From Talpa occidentalis (Eukaryota > Chordata > Mammalia > Eulipotyphla > Talpidae), in NCBI RefSeq assembly GCF_014898055.3, contig NW_023603184.1, positions 34,099,359-34,163,358 of the forward strand: a stretch of 64,000 nucleotides of DNA. The letters run 5' to 3'. Both the position numbers and the translations under genes were made by a program. Below are positions 36,830-49,492 of this stretch, piece by piece. Every line of letters begins with the position of its first letter. Position 1 is the first letter of the stretch. Below the pieces are notes generated by a model, which worked only from the letters and a program-made list of their open reading frames with translations, was not told where the DNA came from and ran no database searches.

Positions 36830-38340
36830 GATATCATACACTAAGTACCATTCTATTTGGATTTAAGAGTAAGATATTAAAACTAAAGCAATTAACAAAG
36901 GAAACAACACCTTAAATTGCTATCATATTTGGATAGGATGAGATTTGGAAACCACAAAAGTCTTCTAAGAAACCATGAAGGAAAACATGTAGAGCTTAGA
37001 ACATAAAATTGAAAGACTCATATGAGGTAATAACATATAAACAAAATTTAAAGTACAAACTGAAGAAAATACTTGAGGGACAAAAGTTAAATTAATTTAT
37101 AATATAAGTTCCACATAAAAAAAAACTACAAAAAAATGTTAAATCCAAGAAATGGCCCAAGGGTATGAACAGACTATTTACAAAGAAGAAATGAAATAAC
37201 CACTAAAATATAAGAAAACTACTCACTATAATTATAACTTAATACTTACAATTACAACAATGATAGACACACTTTTCTCCTAGGAACTAACTAAGATTTT
37301 AACAACAGCTAGCACAACCAAAAATGCCTTCAAAGAACTGAAATATAGCAGATGGAAGAGGGTAAGAATTTCCGCGTGCAATTGTATTCCAGCCTTCCTC
37401 ATCCGCCACATGAGCTGCTGCAGGGAATGTACTTCTAAATTCAACATCAAGGGGACAGACACAGAGGTGTCAACACTGATATTGCTGCCTGCCCTGATGC
37501 TTTCCCACATTGGTGTGATGTTAATACTTGACCCTCTTCCTCTCGTCCAGTCTCCTGGACCTCCTTCCATCCCAATTTCTCAGCCTTGCAGTGTGCTCCT
37601 TGCCTTTCTGAATAACGTAAGTGAAAGAACATTGTACATACTTTATAAAGGCTGTGTTTTTAGCACGTCATCTGTATACATTAGTGTTAATGTAGGTTTA
37701 TGTGTTATTTGCATGATTTGATAGTTTTCTGGGGAAAGGGTTGGGAACATTAAAAAATTTCCATATATTGATAAATTAATGGTCATTACCTATTTGCTTT
37801 ATGCCATTGGGGTTTATGAAAAATTTCATATGCATGCTTTATTTTCAAATAGCTGGGAGACCTGTAATGAAATCTACATGGTATGGAGAAAGGGGTAAGA
37901 GTAAATTATCTGTCACACAGACATGGATTGGATCCTTGTTTCCCCATTTCTTAGCTCTGTGATCCTGAAGAATTTATTTAGTTTCCTCCTTTAGTTGCTT
38001 CAGGTTCCAAGTGCAAAATGAAACACCAGGTGTCATAGTGTGGTTTTAAAGATTAAATTAAGTACTTCATGGAAAGTCGTTTGCACAATGTTAGCCATTA
38101 CATTGACAAGATGGCTCCTATGATGATAAGTATATATGAACCTTAGAGTAATAATCCTTATTATCATAATAAAGATATTGTTAATGGTAATCATAGGATC
38201 TCAATAATGAACTTTAGATCATGGAAAAGTAAGTAGAGCTGTATTTTCCACAGAAAGCTTTTTGACATTGTTGACTTAAAAACAAGGTTGTGAAAGAACA
38301 TGTATGGTATAATACATATATTTGGGGGTATGTGCGTGCA
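36830..38340. other. Non-coding intergenic DNA
   Basis: I see no supported gene. A 103-codon frame at 37410-37721 overlaps antisense frames of similar length and has no recognisable domain. Confidence 0.45.
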
Positions 38341-38348
38341 CACACGCA

Positions 38349-38352
<4 letters not shown>

Positions 38353-38379
<27 letters not shown>
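38353..38379 (+). repeat. (TG)n microsatellite
   Basis: About 13 TG units, preceded by a short CA-rich tract. Confidence 0.9.
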
Positions 38380-40565
38380 ATTGGTGAAGAATGTAGTTTC
38401 ATATCCAAACAGTAAAATAGAGCAATAAATGAGTACAAAAGAGCTAAATAAGATGAAATGTAATGTAATTTCTACTCCAGGTAACATTAGGGATAATTAT
38501 TCTTTCACATTCTAGAGATTTCATATGCCTTTGTCAACTTCACTAATTAATTCAACAATGGTGTCCCTTTATGGAGAGAAAATGAGGAAGAAAAAAATGA
38601 CCAGGGAAAATAGAATAAAGAGAAAAGAAGTTAGAAGAAAGCAGGAGGGGAAGCTAAACATGGAGGGCAGGGATTCAAAGATGCAGAGAACAGAAAGAAG
38701 AGGGAATACAAGAAGATACCTGTAAATCCCTCTGTTTTCCCAAGCTGATAGAGTGGGCAATGACTCTTTTATCCCTCTAGCTAATATGACCTTTCCAGGT
38801 ATCTTTTCTTAATGACTCTGTTTCATATCACAATAGCAGCAAACATGGGGATTATTCCTTGTCATTACCACACACTACATGGTATGTATACCTACTCATC
38901 TCAGCTTCATAAACAATATCTCACACAAACATGTAGATATCAGATTTCTCAGATGTACTCAAATACATATTCCATATTCTTATATATAGACCTTGATGGT
39001 GTCCAAATCTCTCACCATAACAAAAGGAGTCAGGATAGGTACTGAACTAATTGGGTACGAAGGCCAGGCCATGTAGGAACTCACCATGCCTGGAGGAGAT
39101 ATTGGAATTTGGGGTGCACATGTGAGGGCACCAGCGGTGGGGACTGGCATCCTCCTGTGGAGGGATGGGCAACCCTGATTATGCTTGTAAAATCCACTCG
39201 GCCCTGTGTGCTAACTCACCATAGGATCGCAGGCAGTGGTGCTAGCATTCCTACACAGTACAGCACACAGTCCTGTTCCCTTCATATATAACTACACCCA
39301 GAACATGTTTAAGGGCAAGAAACTCTTGATGAGGTTTCTTAAACCTAGAGTCCCACTTTCCTTCCAGCTCCTAATCTGTCAATGGGAGATGGCGGAACAA
39401 ATGCAAGCTGCAGGAAACAATGAATATTAAAGGCTGACGGCAGAGGGCAGGAGAGAATCAGAAAGAGTTGCTTTTCAGTGAGAAGAGGAAAGGAATGCTA
39501 GAGGGCACCGCCACTGTGATCTCTGCAAACAGATTCATTTCAGAAGGAGGAAGTCTGGTAGAGGATTTTCATGTTGGGATTCTGGAGAAGAGTGAGAATA
39601 GAATTGTCTTTGGGAGTTGAACTAGGAAAACATTGATGTGTAAGAGAATCAGTGCCAGAATTCATCTTTCCTAACACTTGCCTACCCAACCCTGCACATT
39701 GAGATCCATCAATAAATTTTCCACTCTCACCTGAGGGCAGAAATCTGCAGAAACAGTGTTCAGGGGTCATTGGTGAAGGGATGGAGGTTCTGTGCAGGAG
39801 GGAGTGATTTCTGTGGCCTGCGATCCATTCTCGAAGGTAGCACCAGTGTGAGCTGGCCCCTGAACAGTGCCTCCCAAGTACTGCGCTAGTCATCCTTTGT
39901 TTCTGTCTCCATCCTAAGTCATTCTCTCTCACTTGATTCAAGGTACCAACTTCAGTTCTCAGTTCTAAACAGAGGATTTTTCCTTAGAGGAAATATTTAA
40001 AGGTGAGGTTTTGAGAGTGATGTAAACAGGGCATTCCCTGGAGCTTTAAGAGCCCTCAACTTTATTACCTTTCCATCCTCTGAGACACCCTAGGGCACTT
40101 TGTGTTTTATGTGAAATCATAGACTAAAGTCTCCAAACCATATTCATCCCTCTTTCAAACCTCACACCAATGTCATTCAGTATGGTGGCAGCAGATATAT
40201 TCTCAGGGGTTCACAAGTTATTAAACTTGTGTTTTCATTTCTATAGTAATTACATACAAATGAAGACATTGGATTCTCTGGATGCCAACATCTAATTGAA
40301 AAATACAACTTGATTTCAGGATTTATACTATTATTTTGTTCATTTCTTATTATTATTATTAGTTTGATGCCATGTGATCATCTTAAGTGGTAACATTTCA
40401 TTTGGTTAACACTATCCTTAATCAACATGACAGTAGGAGCTTTGAGTGGGCTGTTAGATTGCAGACCCATACTTTGGACAAGAGTCAGAACTTTTCTTTC
40501 CTAGGGAATAATCACCCAGGAATTTTTGTAGAGTGAAATTTTAGTTTCTTACACTATCAAATTAA
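38380..40565. other. Non-coding intergenic DNA
   Basis: I see no supported gene or confidently named repeat. The part from 39060 to 39950 is less AT-rich and could include an old LTR, but I cannot define ends. Confidence 0.4.
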
Positions 40566-40878
40566 TAGTTTGGTTTGGGGCCTCCCCGGTGGCGCAGCGG
40601 TTGAGCGCTGGGTTGCAAAGCTGCCCGCAGCCTCTGCAGCGCCGGTTAGATCCCCGGCTGCTCCCCGGCCACCGGAGGAGGGTCCCACATGGCGCGCAGA
40701 CCTCTCCTGCCGCCCGCTGCTCCCCTCAGCAGTGTCCTTCGGTCCTTCTGCCTGCTCTGCTCCCCGCTCTGGCTCTGGTGAGTTCTCTCACCCTCCCGCG
40801 CTTCTGACTGTACCCAGTGCTTGTACAAATAAATAAATAAATAAATAAATAATAAAAAAAATCTTGAGGAAGGCGGAG

Positions 40879-40890
40879 CAACATGGCGGC
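40879..40890 (+). promoter_or_regulatory. YY1-like site at L1 5' end
   Basis: CAACATGGCGGC lies 14 bases from the L1 start. Human L1 has a YY1 site (CAAGATGGCCG) at the equivalent place that fixes transcription start. Confidence 0.65.
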
Positions 40891-42067
40891 GAGGAGACGC
40901 TGCAAGTAAGATCTCCCATTAAAAAAAGTGAATAGGGAGGAAAAGCGGCAGGTCCCAGTGAGAACTGGGACACGGAAGATAAACGGGTGACGCCAGCAAA
41001 CTACCCGAAGAAGAAAGTGGCCATAAAAGAGGACGAGAAGGGAGGGAAGCGCAGAACCCTGCTCCCCTCCCCCGCCCACAGAGGCGGCACTCTCCAACCG
41101 GCAGAGAGGAGGAAACAACAAACCAAAACGACCCACAAGAACAAACGACGCAGCAAGCGGGACTGTGAGTGGAAAGGAACTATTGCAGCCACCACACCCC
41201 GTGAACGGAAGCTGAGGCGAACCCTGCAGGATCCGCCACGGCGGTGAGCGAATGGCTCCGGGCGCCATTAGAGAAGAACAAAGACCCCGGAGACGCGCAC
41301 ACAGCCCGGGCTGCCGGTAAGCTGGCGCGGAAACGCGGCGCGCTCGGCGCACTTGAAAAGCAAGTGCAGACCTGGATCGCGGCTGCCCAGGTCCCCGCGC
41401 CTGCGACCTAGGCTTGCGGGGAGACGCGCGGAGGTCCTCACTGAGGTGAAGGTCCCTCCCTGAGTGAGCAGGAACCAGGCGCTCAGGCACGGGAGCCGGG
41501 TGCAAAAGGCGCCATTCCCGCGCCACTGAACTGGGCTACAGCCCGCGTCCTGGAACTGAGGGCTTTGAACTGAGACCTGGGGCACGAAAATTCGGGGCGT
41601 GGTTTCTCCACGACGGTGGGGCACAAGGCAGACACAGCACCCCAAAGCTGTTGAGGTGAACCCTACCATTCCCGCTCTGTTCTCTGTCCCACGGGGTGGG
41701 GGGAGGCGAAAAACAGCCCCCCAAGGACAATAGGAGAGATCTCTGGCGCCACCTAGCGACCAGGAAAAAAAAAGTCACTAACACCCTATAAAACAGGACA
41801 TTTCTTAAGACTGCTTGAAAAGGACAGAAGGTTTCTGGAGGACCCAGTGGCCAGCCGGGAAGTTATTCCACGCCAGGCCCCTTCTGACCAGCAGTCTGAG
41901 CCCACAGAGGGAGCAGGCACCCACGTCCGGGGCAGACCGGGTGCGCAGAAGAGTGTGCCTGAAACCGGAGGCGCAGGGACTGCATCCCGCTTCGCCATTT
42001 GAGAACAGGGACATTTCTTCAGTAAAAACTGCCTAAAACCAGCAGAAAGCTCCCCCAGAAGACAGAG

Positions 42068-43096
42068 ATGGCTCCTGGAAGAGCCAGAGGGGAGCAGAGA
42101 AGTTCACCCAAGATGTCAGTCAGTCCGAGCAACACAGTGTCCCAACGCATACGACAAATTAGAAAACAGACAGTAGGGAGTAGAAGAACCACACGCAACC
42201 TAAAAACTCCTCAGGAAAGAAGCACACCACAAAAAGAAAACCACTCCCCAGATTGCAACGACAGCAAATTGGAAGAACTTCTGAGCCTTCCAGAAAGAGA
42301 ATTTAAAATTGCCATGATTAAAAAAGTGATAGATCAGAAGAAGGAAATTGAGTCCCTAAAGAGGGAAGTAAGAGAAATGCGGGAGATCAAAGAATTAATG
42401 GAGGAACTAAAGAACTCTGGGAAAAGCAATGAAAGCAGAATAGATGAAATGGAAGAACGAATAAGTAATCTTGAAGACACAGAAATAAAAAGAACCAAAA
42501 CAGAAAAGGAAAGAGAAGTACGAAGGAAAAAGAATGAAGAAAGACTTCGGGAACTATCTGACTCCATGAGGAAAGGAAATATAAGAGTTATAGGAATTCC
42601 AGAAGGAGAGGAGAGAGATGTAGGAACAGAGAAAATATTCATGGATATAATTGAAGAGAACTTCCCAAATGAGAAGAAGGAGCTGAAAATTGATATACAA
42701 GAAGCAAGAAGAACACCAAACTTCCACGACGAAAGGAAAAACACAGCAAGACACATAATAGTAAAGCTCCCAAGAATCCAGGACAAGGAAAAAATAATGA
42801 AGCTGACAAGAGGGAAGAAACAGATAACATTCAAAGGAAAACCAATCAGGCTGACATCAGACTTCTCTGAAGAAACACTACGGGCAAGGAGAGAGTGGAG
42901 GGACATAGTCAACAGACTCCAAGAAAACAGATGCCAACCAAGAATACTCTATCCCGCAAAGCTCTCTTTCCTCCATGAAGAAAGAATATGGACCTTCCCA
43001 GACAAAGAGAAACTCCGGAGTTTCATTGCGACTAAACCCCCACTCCAAAAAATACTACAAGGAATCCTAAAGCCAGAACCTCAGAGGGACGAATAA
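42068..43096 (+). CDS. L1 ORF1 protein
   Basis: Intact 342-residue ORF1p, the RNA-binding chaperone that trimerises and coats L1 RNA in the cytoplasm. Residues about 55-150 are charged heptad-rich coiled coil (EIESLKREVREMREIKELM). An RRM follows with the typical IRVIGIPEGEE motif near residue 173, and then a C-terminal domain containing ARRTPNF and RILYPAKLSF. No disruption seen. Confidence 0.95.
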   Translation: MAPGRARGEQRSSPKMSVSPSNTVSQRIRQIRKQTVGSRRTTRNLKTPQERSTPQKENHSPDCNDSKLEELLSLPEREFKIAMIKKVIDQKKEIESLKREVREMREIKELMEELKNSGKSNESRIDEMEERISNLEDTEIKRTKTEKEREVRRKKNEERLRELSDSMRKGNIRVIGIPEGEERDVGTEKIFMDIIEENFPNEKKELKIDIQEARRTPNFHDERKNTARHIIVKLPRIQDKEKIMKLTRGKKQITFKGKPIRLTSDFSEETLRARREWRDIVNRLQENRCQPRILYPAKLSFLHEERIWTFPDKEKLRSFIATKPPLQKILQGILKPEPQRDE

Positions 43097-43171
43097 CAAC
43101 GAAAGAACACCAAAAAAAAAAAAAAGTTATTAAAAGAATAAATAAATAAAATCAAAGGAAAGACAAACATA

Positions 43172-46100
43172 ATGGCAAATACAGATGCTAACATATCAAT
43201 ATTAACTCTAAATGTAAATGGACTAAACTCTTCAATAAAAAGACACAGAGTTGCAGCCTGGATTAAGAAACAAAACCCAACCTTTTGCTGTCTCCAGGAA
43301 ACACATTTAGCTACAAAAGATAAAAATAGGCTCAAAGTCAAAGGATGGAAAACAATCCTACAAGCAAATGGGCCAAAAAAGAAAGCAGGAACAGCTATAC
43401 TTATATCAGATAAAACAGACTTCAAACTCAAAAAAATAAAAAGAGACCCCAATGGTCACTACATTATGATTAAGGGGACAATACTTCAAGAAGAAATAAC
43501 ACTCATTAACATATACTCACCAAACGAAAGAGCACCAAAATATATCAGACAACTGTTGTCCTCTCTGAAAACAGACATCAGAGAAAACACATATGTAGTG
43601 GGAGACTTCAACACACCACTATCAACAATGGATAGATCAACAAGACAAAAAATAAGTAAAGAAACTAAAGCTCTAAATAAGGACCTAGAGCATTTGGGCT
43701 TAACAGACATCTATAGAACACTAAACCCCAAAAAAACGGAGTACACATTTTTCTCAAGCGCACACGGATCATTCTCCAGGATCGATCACATACTGGGGCA
43801 CAAGACAAACATCAACAGATACACCAAGATTGAAATCATACCAACCATCTTTTCTGACCACGAAGGCATCAAACTAGAAATAAATCATAAAAAGAAGGCA
43901 AGGAACTATCCTACCTCATGGAGATTAAAAGCCACACTACTGGAAGACCACTGGACTAACGAGGAGATCAAAGAAGAAATTAAAAAATTCTTTGAATTGA
44001 ATGACAAGGAGGACACCAATATCCTAAATGTATGGGATGCAGCAAAAGCAGTAATAAGAGGAAAATATATAGCAATAGAAGCTCACATCAAAAAACAAGA
44101 AAGAACTCAAAGAAACAACCTAATCTCGAAGCTCAAAGATCTAGAAAAAGAACAACAAAAAAACCCCAGAACCAGTAGAAGAAAAGAAATAATAAAAACC
44201 AAAGCAGAAATAAATGAAATTGAAACTAAAAAAACAATCCAAAAGATCAATGAAACCAAGAGCTGGTTCTTTGAAAAAATAAATAAAATAGACAAACCCC
44301 TAGCCAGGCTCACAAAGGAAAAAAGGGAGAAAGCACAAATACACAGAATCATAAATGAAAGAGGAGAAATCACAATGGACACAGCAGAAATCAAAAGAAT
44401 AATCAGTAACTACTATGAACAGTTATATGGAAACAAGTTCAACAATCTAGAGGAGATGGACAAATTCCTACAACTCTACAATCACCCAAAGCTAGATAAA
44501 GAAGAAATAGAACACCTAAACAGACCAATTACAAGCAGCGAAATTGAAATGGTAATTAAAAACCTCCCCAAAAACAAAAGCCCAGGACCTGATGGATTTA
44601 CAAATGAATTCTACCAAACATTCAGAGACGAATTAGTGCCTATCCTTCACAAACTCTTCCAAAAATTGAGAAGGAAGGGACAATACCAAACACGTTCTAT
44701 GAAGCCAATATTACACTAATACCAAAACCGAATAAGGACAACACAAAAAAGGAAAACTATAGGCCAATCTCCCTAATGAACACTGATGCAAAAATCCTCA
44801 ATAAAATTTTAGCTATCAGAATCCAACAATGTATCCATAAGATAATTCACCACGACCAAGTTGGATTCATTCCAGGGGCACAAGGATGGTTTAACATCCG
44901 AAAATCAATCAACGTTATCCAACACATCAACAAAAAGAAATATAAAAACCATATGATAATATCAATAGATGCTGAGAAAGCTTTCGACAAAGTGCAACAC
45001 CCATTCATGATAAAAGCCCTTGAAATTCTTGGGATACAAGGAACATACCTCAACATCATAAAGGCCATCTATGACAAGCCAACAGCCAGTATCATTCTCA
45101 ATGGTGAAAAGCTGAAAGCAATTCCATTAAGATCTGGAACAAGACAAGGATGTCCACTCTCACCACTGCTTTTCAATATAATACTGGAAGTCCTAGCCAG
45201 AGCAATAAGACAAGAGAAAGACATCCAAGGAATCCAAATAGGAAAAGAAGAAGTCAAACTATCACTATTTGCAGATGATATGATAATATACATAGAGAAC
45301 CCCAAAATCTCCACAGAAAAACTAATTCAACTCATCAATCAATTCAGTAAAGTGGCAGGATACAAAATCAACACGCAAAAGTCAGTAGCCTTCCTATACA
45401 CAAACAATAAATCTGAAGAAGAAGAAATCAAAAAAACCACCCCTTTTATTATCGAAACAAAAAAATCAAATATTTGGGAATAAATCTAACAAAAGAGGTA
45501 AAGGACCTATACAAAGAAAACTATAAAACACTGTTAAAAGAAATAGAAGAAGACACAAAGAAATGGAAAGACATCCCCTGCTCATGGATTGGAAGAATAA
45601 ACATTATTAAAATGGCCATCCTACCAAAAGCAATATACAGATTCAATGCTATTCCAATCAAAATCTCAATGGCATTCTTCAAAGAAATAGAACAATTATT
45701 GATGAAATTCATATGGAATCACCAAAAACCCCGAATAGCCAAAGCTCTACTGAAAAAAAAAGAAGGAAATGGAGGCATCACACTCCCAGACTTCAAACTA
45801 TACTACAAAGCCATAATCATCAAAACTGCATGGTATTGGAACAAGAACAGACATACAGACCAATGGAATCGAATAGAAAATCCAGAAATAAACCCACAGA
45901 TTTATGGTCAACTAATCTTTGACAAAGGAGCAAAGACTATGCATTGGAGCAAAGAAAGTTTGTTCAATAAATGGTGCTGGGAAAACTGGGTCGCTACATG
46001 CAAAAGAATGAAGCTTGACCACTACCTCACACCATACACAAAAATCAACTCAAAATGGATTAAAGAACTAGACATAAGACCTGAAACCATAAAATACATA

Positions 46101-46997
46101 GAAGGAAATATAGGCGAAACACTACGGGATTTGCACATCAAAGACATCTTTACAGACACATCACCCAAAGCAGTGATAGTGAAGAGAAAGATAAACAGCT
46201 GGGACTACATCAAATTAAAGAGCTTCTGCACAGCAAAAGAGACAATAACAAAAACAAAGAGAAACCCCACCAACTGGGAGAACATTTTTGCACCCAACAC
46301 TAATGATAAAGGACTGATCACAAAAATCTGCAAAGAGCTGATGAGACTCAGCAACAACAAAGAAAATAATCCAGTCAAAAAATGGGCAGAAGAGCTAAAA
46401 AGAAACTTCTCTGAAGAGGAAATGCAAATGGCCAACAGACATATGAAAAAATGTTCAACATCACTTGTAATCAGGGAAATGCAAATCAAAACTACCATGA
46501 GATACCATCTCACACCAGTGAGAATGGCACATATTAAAAAAACTAGCAACAACAAATGTTGGCGAGGATGTGGAGAAAAAGGAACTCTTGTGCACTGTTG
46601 GTGGGAGTGCAAAGTGGTCCAACCACTATGGAGATCTGTGTGGAGATTTCTGGACCTACTAAACATAGAGCTTCCATATGATCCAGCAATTCCACTCCTA
46701 GGTATTTACCCAAAGGACACAGAAACATCAATTCCAAAGAGCACCTGCACTCCTATGTTTATAGCAGCACTGTTTACAATAGCTAAGCTTTGGAAACAAC
46801 CCAAATGCCCAAAAATAGATGACTGGATCAAGAAGATGTGGTACATATATACCATGGAATATTACTCAGCATTCAAAAAAGATAAACACATGCAATTTGC
46901 AGCAACATGGATGGCGCTGGAAGGGATCATGCTCAGCGAAATAAGCCAAAAAGAAAAAGAAAAATACCGGATGGTCTCACTCATAGCAGGAATCTAG
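43172..46997 (+). pseudogene. L1 ORF2 protein, two single-base frameshifts
   Basis: ORF2p would be an endonuclease and reverse transcriptase. The first part (43172 to about 44662) has the AP-type endonuclease with LTLNVNGLN, CLQETHL, GDFNTPL and SRIDHILG. The middle part (about 44665-45458) has the reverse transcriptase with [20 protein letters not shown] and FADDMIIY. The last part (about 45465-46997) ends with the Cys-rich [10 protein letters not shown] segment. Each break is one base short in an A run (44661-44665 and 45459-45465), moving the frame twice in the same direction. No other stop is seen in the correct frames. Confidence 0.93.
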
Positions 46998-47213
46998 AAA
47001 ACTTAAATAAGGGACCAGGAAAATGAATATAAGAAAGTGAAAATCAAAATCAACAAAAAACTATGAACCAGAGACACTTTTTGGGGGTGGGGGGCGGGAG
47101 GGGAAGGATTGGGGTCAGAATGGGGCATTTGCAATTGTATGGGGGAATATAAAAATAAAATTTAATATTTAAAAAAAAAAATAAAAAATAAAAAAAATAA
47201 AAAAATAAAAAAA

Positions 47214-47740
47214 GACTCAGAGGCAGCATCATGGCAGTCACTGCAATGGATGGTGCAAGTAGTGGGGACGGGGAGGCACGAAACCCAGAGTCCACACTGG
47301 CCTAGACAAAACTGGGCGGTCTCCTATACCACAGGAAGCTCCGAAATCCAGGAGTCTAGAGAACCACTCCACACACCTGCCCTACAAAATATTCCTGAAT
47401 GATTTGGCCTTGCTACCTGCCTCACAGTTGCCCCTGAGGATTAGAGCAGCCTGGTCTGCTGTGGTCCAGGAGCTCAGGTCCTTGCCCAGGAAACGGAAAG
47501 TTTCCAGGGACAAGACAAGGTCAATGGGCCAACCATCCAGCTGTGTGTGGCAGCAGGGGAGGTGTGGGAGTGATGGGGCAGGGGAGGGAGGCATGGGAGA
47601 GCTGGGTGGTGCTAGGAGGTGGGTTATTGGCGGGAGGGGCACACCTCAGGGAAACTAACTATGGAAGGATAATAGATGATGTAAAAAATATGTATATTTA
47701 AAATTAAAATAGATTCCAAAAAATAAAACATTTTTGGTCA
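47214..47740 (+). other. L1 3'-transduced segment
   Basis: A GC-moderate, non-L1 sequence begins gactcagaggcagcatcatg and ends with AATAAA (47722-47727) about 12 bases before the second poly(A). It lies inside the L1 target duplication, so it was copied from the flank of the source L1 by read-through past its weak first poly(A) site. I do not recognise its content. Confidence 0.82.
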
Positions 47741-47799
47741 AAAAAAAAAAAAAATAATAATAAAAAAATCTTAAAAAAAAAAAAAAATAGTTTGGTTTG

Positions 47800-48309
47800 A
47801 CCATATGAAAATGGAACTACTTCTATAATTTGCTCAAGCTAGTAAAAAAATTCAGAGAAAGGCAACTTTTATATCTAAATGATGCATTCATATCACTTGA
47901 AGGGCAAAAGATGTAAGAGAAAGATGGTAAAAAAAATGATGAGGTGTTAGTATAACTATGGAAGATTCAAAGAAATTCTTTGAAGTAATTAGTCTCCCAA
48001 TTCTATTTCAAGTGGAAATTTAGTTTCAACCAAATATCATTCATTACTTTAAGGAAATGTCATTAATTTGAATTCTATTATTTTGCTGCTTTGGCTCATA
48101 CATTATTTGTAGTTTAATTTTGAATAACAATCTAGCAAAATAAATGGATTATATTCTGTAGTATAACTATAGCATAGTTTATTTAATCATTACTTATTGA
48201 ACTATTTGTTATTCTCTCCTTAGTTATCCTTGGAAATAGCTTTGTTACACATTGTTCTGATAAGGGTTTATCCATGAAATGAGAGCCCTTAATTCTCTCT
48301 TTCACTCAT
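47800..48309. other. Non-coding AT-rich DNA
   Basis: I see no supported feature. Confidence 0.4.
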
Positions 48310-48902
48310 TTGATTATTTTTTCTTTTGCATCAATGCCATATAACGAACTTTGATTTTTGTGACTTGGCGATATCTTTTAACATCTGGTAGGGCAATCGT
48401 ATACCATCCCTTTTATTATTCTGACTAAATATACAGTGTTATTCTCTACATAAAAGTGAGAATAAATCTATTTAGTTATTTAAAAAACCCAACTGGAATT
48501 GTTATTGGTATTACCCTAAATTCACAGATCAGTTTGGGGAGAAGTTATCCTTTATACTATATAAATCATCTAATCCATGGAAGAATCAATATAGTTAAAA
48601 TGATCATACTACCCAAAGCATTATACAAATTCAGTGCAAGCCCTATCAAAGTCTCAATGGTATTATTTAAAGAAATAGAACAAACATTACTGAAATTCAT
48701 ATAGAACCACAAAAGACTGGATAGAAAAAGCAATCCTGACCCCCCCAAAAAAATGTTGTTATTATACATCTAGGCCTCTAACTATACAATAAAACTATAA
48801 TTATAAAAACAACATGGTACAGCAACTAAAAAAGACAAAGACCAATGGAATAGAATTGAGACCCCAGAAATAAACCCTCACCTATATGGATAGTTACTAT
48901 AT

Positions 48903-49492
48903 TGTTATAGGACAGGGAGAGGGGCAGCCCAAACCCCGCAAACCTGCCTATTCTAAATGGGTTCTGCCATCCGCCGCATCAACACAAAACATATGAGACT
49001 TTAATGGGAAGAAACTTTAATAAAACTAAAAAACAATACAGGTAAGGCAAAGAATCTAGTTTCTAAATGAAGCACCCAAAGTTACCCGTCCCCTCGTGGG
49101 TAAAAGTCCATCCAAATGGGATTGGCCCAGAGCAAGGCCCCAAAGCCTGCCACAAGTCTAAAGCATCTTCCAGTGGGGACCCACAGAAAAGGGCCAGAAA
49201 CAACCAGACAAGCCCAGAAGGAAAAGAGCAAAACCAACATTAAGATAAAAGCTGCCATTGTCACCTCCCCATGGGTCTCACCCATATCTGTGTCACCCAG
49301 TCCACGACCAAAAGACAAGTGCAGTTTCTTCACGTGTCTCTAGGCTCCACGCGCCTCCTCCAGGTCTCCTGGCTCCATCCTGTTTCCTTCCTTAGTCTCT
49401 TCTGCAGCTTCTCTCTTCTCTTCTTGCTCAGCTCCACCCTCTCTTGGGTGGGGCAGGGAACCTCCCCCTTTCCTGGGGACCACCCTGTTACA
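48903..49492 (-). mobile_element. Solo LTR, family A copy 3
   Basis: A 590-bp reverse-oriented LTR (TGTAACAGGG ... CCTATAACA on the minus strand), flanked by ATAT at 48899-48902 and 49493-49496. It splits an L1 sentence (ctatatggatagttactat / gacaaaagaaccaataac), proving it inserted after that L1. Confidence 0.92.
49082..49258 (-). CDS. LTR-borne small ORF (copy 3, 58 codons)
   Basis: Same position and frame as in the two copies near 28 kb. ATG in ACCATGG-like context, hydrophobic LMLVLLFSF segment, FLWVPTGR and terminal PRGDG. Length is identical to copy 2. Confidence 0.3.
   Translation of the reverse strand: MAAFILMLVLLFSFWACLVVSGPFLWVPTGRCFRLVAGFGALLWANPIWMDFYPRGDG

Larger units (their letters stand above)
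40866..47755 (+). mobile_element. Full-length L1 with 3' transduction
   Basis: A complete LINE-1: about 1.2 kb GC-rich 5' UTR, ORF1, ORF2, a G-rich 3' UTR (ggggtggggggcgggagggg near 47085) and a first A-rich tail (47171-47213). It is followed by 0.53 kb of non-L1 sequence and a second poly(A). The target duplication aataataaaaaaaatctt at 40848-40865 recurs with one A fewer at 47756-47772. It therefore encloses the extra segment. High integrity points to a recent insertion. Confidence 0.93.
40578..47787 (+). mobile_element. tRNA-derived SINE (copy 8), split by L1
   Basis: The best-preserved copy: A box (tggcgcagcgg) and B-box region (ccggttagatcccc). Its (AAAT)n-AATAAAAAAAATCTT tail is interrupted by an L1 at 40866 and resumes at 47773 as poly(A). 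The SINE's own target duplication tagtttggtttg is at 40566-40577 and 47788-47799, so the L1 landed later. Confidence 0.93.

Noticed and set aside
37410..37721. 103-codon frame
   Set aside because: Overlapping antisense frames of similar length, no domain, no splice context.
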